9,701 nucleotides of DNA from JALZHR01 sp036388635 (GTDB taxonomy: Bacteria > Acidobacteriota > Blastocatellia > Pyrinomonadales > Pyrinomonadaceae), in contig DASVRL010000272.1 in assembly GCA_036388635.1 (NCBI GenBank), positions 1 through 9,701 on the forward strand, read 5' to 3'. Shown in pieces: positions 6,845 to 9,701 of this stretch. Position 1 is the stretch's first letter, and each line of letters begins with the position of its first letter. The position numbers and the translations under genes were made by a program. Below the pieces are notes generated by a model. It worked only from the letters and a program-made list of their open reading frames with translations, searched no databases and was not told where the DNA came from.

Positions 6845-6905
6845 ACGCTGGCGTTTGGCTAATCGCCAAACGCTGACGGCTAAAATAGCGACTGACAGCT
6901 AATCC
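6843..6905 (+). repeat. Heptamer-type repeat with a hairpin after proline dehydrogenase
   Basis: The repeat begins at the stop codon. GCTNNNN-like units TTTGGCT (6854), AATCGCC (6861), AAACGCT (6868) and GACGGCT (6875) are contiguous, then degrade to 6905. Inside is a 9-base perfect stem (6851-6859 with 6865-6873, 5-base loop). It may stop transcription or protect the 3' end, but no T-run follows. The remaining spacer to 7028 shows only a weak 6-base stem (6964-6980) and no clear promoter. Confidence 0.65.
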
Positions 6906-7028
6906 CGGACAACGGTTTCCGCCTCGGAATATTCCAAGCATTCGTCACTCTCCCCGAAATTTTTCGACCGTTCAGGTCGATTGAGAGTCTAAAACTTGAA
7001 AACAAATTGCCGTTTTACGGTAATAAAG

Positions 7029-7034
7029 AAGGAG
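7029..7034 (+). promoter_or_regulatory. Shine-Dalgarno of the 153-aa secreted protein
   Basis: AAGGAG, eight bases before the ATG at 7043. It decides this start over one 36 bases upstream (7007), which would put a charged tail before the signal peptide. Confidence 0.85.
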
Positions 7035-7042
7035 AGAGAAAA

Positions 7043-7504
7043 ATGAAAAAAATATTAACGTCATCAATGATTGCGGTTTTTGCAATGTTTTTGATTATTT
7101 TGTCGGCTGATGTCGCCAGCGCTCAGCCGAATTGGGCGCGTCGCTACAATCGAGGGAACGTCGACGGGATGATTCGCCGGCTGGAAAATGCCACCGACAC
7201 TTTTATGACCCAGTTGAATCGTGCGCTCGATAACAGCCGGATGGACAACACGCGCCGCGAAGACAATCTGATGCGGCAGGCGAGCGCGCTCGAAGCCGCC
7301 GCCGACGAGCTGCGCCGCGAATACGACCGCCGCGATTCGTGGTGGGAAAACCGCGACGAAGTCAGCCGCTGCCTGACCGCCGCGCGCAATCTCAACCGCA
7401 TGATGCGCGACCGCCGGTTAAACAACATGACGCGTAACAGTTGGGCGAGAGTGCAGACGGAACTGAATTCGCTCGCCCGAGTTTACAATCTGCCCAGAGT
7501 GTAA
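7043..7504 (+). CDS. Small secreted helical Arg/Asn-rich protein, 153 aa
   Basis: A classical signal peptide (KK, hydrophobic core about residues 8-20) with a likely cut after VASA (A27), leaving about 126 residues in the periplasm or outside. The mature part is all-helical in appearance and dominated by Arg, Asn and Asp (RREDNLMRQ, RREYDRRDSWWENRDEV, NRMMRDRRLNN), with conserved-looking Trp pairs and a C-terminal RVYNLPRV. I recall similar short proteins with a DNSR...REDN...RRD.WW pattern as multi-copy hypotheticals in Blastocatellia-like Acidobacteria; no function is known to me. The gene has its own strong SD and is convergent with the following gene. High arginine content could suit nucleic-acid or cell-surface binding, but that is a guess. 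Confidence 0.85.
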   Translation: MKKILTSSMIAVFAMFLIILSADVASAQPNWARRYNRGNVDGMIRRLENATDTFMTQLNRALDNSRMDNTRREDNLMRQASALEAAADELRREYDRRDSWWENRDEVSRCLTAARNLNRMMRDRRLNNMTRNSWARVQTELNSLARVYNLPRV

Positions 7505-7517
7505 GAAACGCATAGTT

Positions 7518-7583
7518 TAAAATGCAGAGTGCGGAATGGAACACTGGCTCCATTCCGCACTCTGCATTTTACGTTTTGCCTCA
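7518..7583. repeat. Palindromic heptamer hairpin between convergent genes
   Basis: Arms 7518-7540 and 7549-7571 pair perfectly over 23 bases around an 8-base loop. On the minus strand heptamers run GCAAAAC (7573-7579), GTAAAAT (7566-7572), GCAGAGT (7559-7565) and GCGGAAT (7552-7558). The outer end overlaps the TGA of the 119-aa gene (7581-7583). 7557-7583 matches 1654-1680 at 24 of 27 bases in opposite orientation. It probably forms the shared 3' hairpin of both flanking transcripts. Confidence 0.85.
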
Positions 7584-7940
7584 TCTCAGTCCGAGCATTT
7601 GCAGCGCCGAGCGGTCGACCGCTTCCGCCTGCGGATTTGCTTTCCAGTCGGCGATGCGTTTTATTTCCGCTTCCGATAAAGGATGATTGTTCAGCCGCGC
7701 CGTCGGCGTGCGTTCAAAGGCGCGGTTCGTCATCGCGATATGCGGAATCGAAACGCGCAGCGACGCGGGATTCTGCAAAGCCGCTTCCGCCGTCTCCGCG
7801 TCTAAAAACAAATCTTCAAAAGCCGAAAGATGCCAGATGACGCCGCCCGCCGTTTCCTCCGCGCCGAGCACACGCAGCAGTCCGAACCCGCTCTCCAACT
7901 GAAAAATCAGATTATCGCCCGCTTGAAACTCTCTTGCCAT
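7581..7940 (-). CDS. Conserved-looking hypothetical protein, 119 aa
   Basis: Cytoplasmic, no signal peptide. The N-terminus (FQAGDNLIFQLESGFGLLRV) suggests a small beta-barrel, followed by VIWHLSAFEDLFLDAETAE and an Ile-Pro-His-Ile segment. The C-terminal third is helical, with LSEAEIKRIADWKANPQAE and a terminal LQMLGLR. I recall proteins of this length with the same GDN-IFQLESG-GLLRVL opening and -LLGLR ending in several bacterial phyla, always uncharacterised, but cannot name a Pfam family. The ATG at 7940 has no good SD. Its stop codon is part of the neighbouring palindrome. It is divergent from the effector/TPR pair, with 150 bases between. Confidence 0.8.
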   Translation of the reverse strand: MAREFQAGDNLIFQLESGFGLLRVLGAEETAGGVIWHLSAFEDLFLDAETAEAALQNPASLRVSIPHIAMTNRAFERTPTARLNNHPLSEAEIKRIADWKANPQAEAVDRSALQMLGLR

Positions 7941-7964
7941 ACGTCCAGATTATCAAAAAAAAAC

Positions 7965-7992
7965 GCCGGATGCGGAATGCGAAACGCCGAAT
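7965..7992 (+). repeat. Four contiguous heptamers upstream of the 122-aa gene
   Basis: GCCGGAT (7965), GCGGAAT (7972), GCGAAAC (7979) and GCCGAAT (7986-7992) fit GCNNAAY-type units. They lie in the 150-base gap between divergent genes, next to an A-run (7955-7963). Further on, TATGAT (8041-8046) or TATATT (8046-8051) could be a -10 box for the downstream gene, but I find no good -35. Confidence 0.75.
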
Positions 7993-8077
7993 TTTTCATT
8001 CGCCGCCCGGCTTGAATAAATCCGCCGCGCCCGTTTGAAATATGATATATTGACCGCGTAACAACCAGACTCGAACC

Positions 8078-8082
8078 GGAGG
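8078..8082 (+). promoter_or_regulatory. Shine-Dalgarno of the 122-aa protein
   Basis: GGAGG, eight bases before the ATG at 8091; a strong site compared with most genes in this window. Confidence 0.85.
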
Positions 8083-8090
8083 AAACTCAA

Positions 8091-8459
8091 ATGGCGATTG
8101 AAACGCTCGCTCTAATGCTCGTCACCTACATCGCGGCGAATGTCGCCACCGGCTTTTTTGAAGAACCCGGCAAAGAGCTTTATCAAAAAGTCAAAGGTTT
8201 GTTAAAGCCCGACGAGATGATAACTCTCAACTTGCTTGAGAAATATCCCGAAAACAAAGACCTGCAAGGCGAAGTGGCGACTGCTCTCGATACGCATCTC
8301 AAAGCCAATCACGAAGTCGCCGCGCAGTTGGAAGAATTACTTAAAACCATCAATCAAACTTCGGCGAATACTTCAACCAACTTCAACCAACAACAGGGCG
8401 AAACAAATATCAATGTACAGGGCAATCAAGGCTCACCGGTTAATTTCAATCAAAAATAA
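8091..8459 (+). CDS. Candidate HeLo/Bell-like effector with C-terminal amyloid-type motif, 122 aa
   Basis: Residues 1-23 form a hydrophobic helix with few charges (MAIETLALMLVTYIAANVAT). An amphipathic helical domain follows to about 88, with the pattern EEPGKELYQKVKGLL, LLEKYPENKDLQGEV and HLKANHEVAAQLEELL. Residues 89-122 are a low-complexity Asn/Gln/Thr tail ending in the motif NINVQGNQGSPVNFN (106-120). The layout of a small helical domain with an N-terminal membrane-seeking helix plus a short Q/N/G motif at the C-terminus is that of fungal HeLo proteins and their bacterial Bell analogues, which form membrane-permeabilising effectors when the tail is templated into an amyloid. The family assignment is from remembered pattern. 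The stop is three bases before the TPR gene, implying one operon and coupled translation. Alternatives: an adaptor domain without toxicity, or a membrane anchor for the TPR protein. Confidence 0.85.
   Translation: MAIETLALMLVTYIAANVATGFFEEPGKELYQKVKGLLKPDEMITLNLLEKYPENKDLQGEVATALDTHLKANHEVAAQLEELLKTINQTSANTSTNFNQQQGETNINVQGNQGSPVNFNQK
8406..8450 (+). other. C-terminal copy of the shared Q/N/G signalling motif
   Basis: Encodes residues 106-120 of the 122-aa protein (NINVQGNQGSPVNFN). It has the features of short amyloid signalling motifs: alternating hydrophobic/Asn residues, a central VQG core reminiscent of the RHIM I-Q-V-G core, and a Gly turn. Nine of fifteen residues match the N-terminal copy in the next gene. 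Confidence 0.65.
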
Positions 8460-8462
8460 GCT

Positions 8463-9701
8463 ATGAATAGCGAACAAAACCCGTTAGGTGTTTTCAACTT
8501 TAACGCGCAGGGAAATGTCAATTCACCCGTTGACGTAAATATCCTGCTCGGCAAATCGTATGAGTATAATAATCTGCGCGACCAATTAAATACTCAGCAA
8601 AAACTCTTTGACCGCACGCCCGAAAACGAAACCGAAGAACGCCTCGGAATCAGTAAAAAGATAAACGATTTAAAAGATTTGATTCAGCAGCTCAAACGCG
8701 ACGTTCTCCAGCTTGCCGAGCAATTCAACCGCATCGAAATCAACACCGACCGCCTGCAACGCGCCAAAGCTTTTTTCGACAAAGGCGAATTCGGCGAAGC
8801 CCGCGCCGTTCTCGAAACCGAACTCGAACAGATGCAGAGCGAACAAACCTATCTGCTGAGCCGAAAAGAACAATACGAGAAAGAAATTCTCCCCAAACTG
8901 ACCAACAATTCGGAAGAATTTTTCATCCTAGCCTTATCGACCCAAGTCGATTACACCAACCCTAATCGCTTTGAAGATACCTGCCGCTATTTCGAACTTT
9001 CCATCGAAAGCGAAGTCACCAAAGATAATCTTTTTCAATACGCTTTCTTCTTAGCTGAACATACTCAATACCCGAAAGCAGCCAATTATTACAATCAATA
9101 CTTAAATAAGTTTGCCAATAAGCTTTCGTTAGAAGAAAATGCAATGACACTCAACAATCTGGCTGTTTTGCATCGTAATCAAAACGAATACGAAAAGGCA
9201 TTAAAAGAATTCGAAGAAGCGTTAGAAATTAGGAGAAACTTAGCCGAAAACAATCCACAAACTTATTTATCTGATGTTGCAGTGACGCTCAACAATCTGG
9301 CTAATTTGCATCGTAATCAAAACGAATACGAAAAGGCATTAAAAGAATACGAAGAAGCGTTAGAAATTTATCGAAACTTAGCCAAAGACAATTCACAAAC
9401 TTATTTATCTGATGTTGCAATGACGCTCAACAATCTGGCTATTTTACACGACGATCAAAACGAATACGAAAAGTCGTTGAAAGAATACGAAGAAGCGTTG
9501 GGGATTTATCGAAATTTAGCCGAAGATAATCCACAAGCTTATTTGCCCAATGTTGCAATGACGCTCAACAATCTGGCTATTTTACACGACGATCAAAACG
9601 AATACGAAAAGTCGTTGAAAGAATTCGAAGAAGCGTTGGGGATTTATCGAAATTTAGCCGAAGATAATCCACAAGCTTATTTGCCCAATGTTGCAATGAC
9701 G
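8463..9701 (+). CDS. TPR-repeat putative receptor with N-terminal amyloid-type motif (partial, C-terminus beyond window)
   Basis: 413 codons open to the window end, with no stop seen. The ATG at 8463 is three bases after the previous stop and has no SD, which suggests translational coupling. Residues 12-26 carry the shared motif (NFNAQGNVNSPVDVN). A charged helical or coiled-coil region follows (about 35-145, LGKSYEYNNLRDQL, KKINDLKDLIQQLKRDV), then diverged TPR-like helices (about 95-120 and 165-226). From 227 there are 46-residue kinesin-light-chain-type TPR units (xMTLNNLAxLH..QNEYEKxLKExEEALxIxRNLA). TPR units bind peptides or proteins, so the array is the likely sensing end. No P-loop, TIR, CHAT or nuclease motif is visible in this part. 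Leu and Glu codons become AT-richer in the repeats than in the upstream genes. The missing C-terminus could carry more TPRs or a further domain. Confidence 0.9.
   Translation, partial: MNSEQNPLGVFNFNAQGNVNSPVDVNILLGKSYEYNNLRDQLNTQQKLFDRTPENETEERLGISKKINDLKDLIQQLKRDVLQLAEQFNRIEINTDRLQRAKAFFDKGEFGEARAVLETELEQMQSEQTYLLSRKEQYEKEILPKLTNNSEEFFILALSTQVDYTNPNRFEDTCRYFELSIESEVTKDNLFQYAFFLAEHTQYPKAANYYNQYLNKFANKLSLEENAMTLNNLAVLHRNQNEYEKALKEFEEALEIRRNLAENNPQTYLSDVAVTLNNLANLHRNQNEYEKALKEYEEALEIYRNLAKDNSQTYLSDVAMTLNNLAILHDDQNEYEKSLKEYEEALGIYRNLAEDNPQAYLPNVAMTLNNLAILHDDQNEYEKSLKEFEEALGIYRNLAEDNPQAYLPNVAMT
8496..8540 (+). other. N-terminal copy of the shared Q/N/G signalling motif
   Basis: Encodes residues 12-26 of the TPR protein (NFNAQGNVNSPVDVN). 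Aligned without gaps to the motif in the preceding gene, N, N, Q, G, N, S, P, V and N are identical. Four of these nine identical residues use a different codon in the two genes, favouring conservation of the peptide over a fresh DNA duplication. Confidence 0.65.
9141..9701 (+). repeat. Coding tandem repeat, exact 138-bp period, four full copies plus start of a fifth
   Basis: Units begin at 9141, 9279, 9417, 9555 and 9693, each encoding 46 residues of the TPR array. Copies three and four differ at one base only (A at 9487 versus T at 9625, Tyr342 versus Phe388). Copies one and two differ from each other at about 12 positions, mostly nonsynonymous. The array continues past the window. Confidence 0.95.

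Noticed and set aside
6964..6980. Six-base stem before the 153-aa gene as terminator or operator
   Set aside because: It is too short and has no U-tract; it could occur by chance.
6996..7024. TTGAAA and GGTAAT with 17-base spacing as a promoter for the 153-aa gene
   Set aside because: The predicted start would fall inside the Shine-Dalgarno, leaving no usable leader.
8670..8873. 67-codon minus-strand ORF opposite the TPR gene
   Set aside because: Antisense to a coiled-coil coding region whose Glu/Lys codons read as Phe/Leu; no start signal.
9141..9701. Regular long repeats as a possible CRISPR array
   Set aside because: The 138-bp units are contiguous, have no spacers, stay in one reading frame and encode TPR helices.

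Overview
The window looks like a bacterial chromosome segment of moderate GC content. My best guess is an Acidobacteriota member close to Blastocatellia/Pyrinomonadaceae. That guess rests on remembered resemblance of several proteins (the FHA-PrsW fusion, the 38-aa micro-protein, the Arg/Asn-rich secreted protein and the 119-aa protein) and is an inference, not a database result. No rRNA, tRNA, transposase, phage gene or CRISPR array was seen.

Layout. 132-1652 (+) encodes an FHA domain fused to a PrsW-type intramembrane protease. 1761-1877 (-) is a 38-codon membrane micro-protein with a strong ribosome binding site. 2104-3246 (+) is an acyl-CoA dehydrogenase. 3312-3905 (+) is a membrane-anchored unknown that converges on proS (3959-5431, -) across a textbook bidirectional terminator. 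proS is divergent from proline dehydrogenase (5663-6844, +), so proline charging and proline oxidation share one intergenic region. 7043-7504 (+) is a small secreted helical protein, convergent with a 119-aa unknown (7581-7940, -).

The right end holds the most interesting unit. 8091-8459 encodes a 122-aa protein with a hydrophobic N-terminal helix and an Asn/Gln-rich C-terminal tail. Three bases later begins 8463-9701+, a TPR protein that runs off the window. A matched 15-residue Asn/Gln/Gly motif (9 of 15 identical) lies at the C-terminus of the small protein and the N-terminus of the TPR protein. This is the architecture of bacterial amyloid-signalling pairs (HeLo/Bell-like effector plus repeat-containing receptor). 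Here no NTPase domain lies between the motif and the repeats in the visible part. The TPR array has an exact 138-bp period and two copies differ by one base.

A second unexpected layer is non-coding. Most intergenic gaps carry degenerate seven-base-period repeats (often GCNNAAY or GCTNNNN). In three convergent gaps hairpins fill the space, two of them built from these heptamers. In the proS/proline dehydrogenase gap, heptamer arrays run up to or within one base of both start codons.
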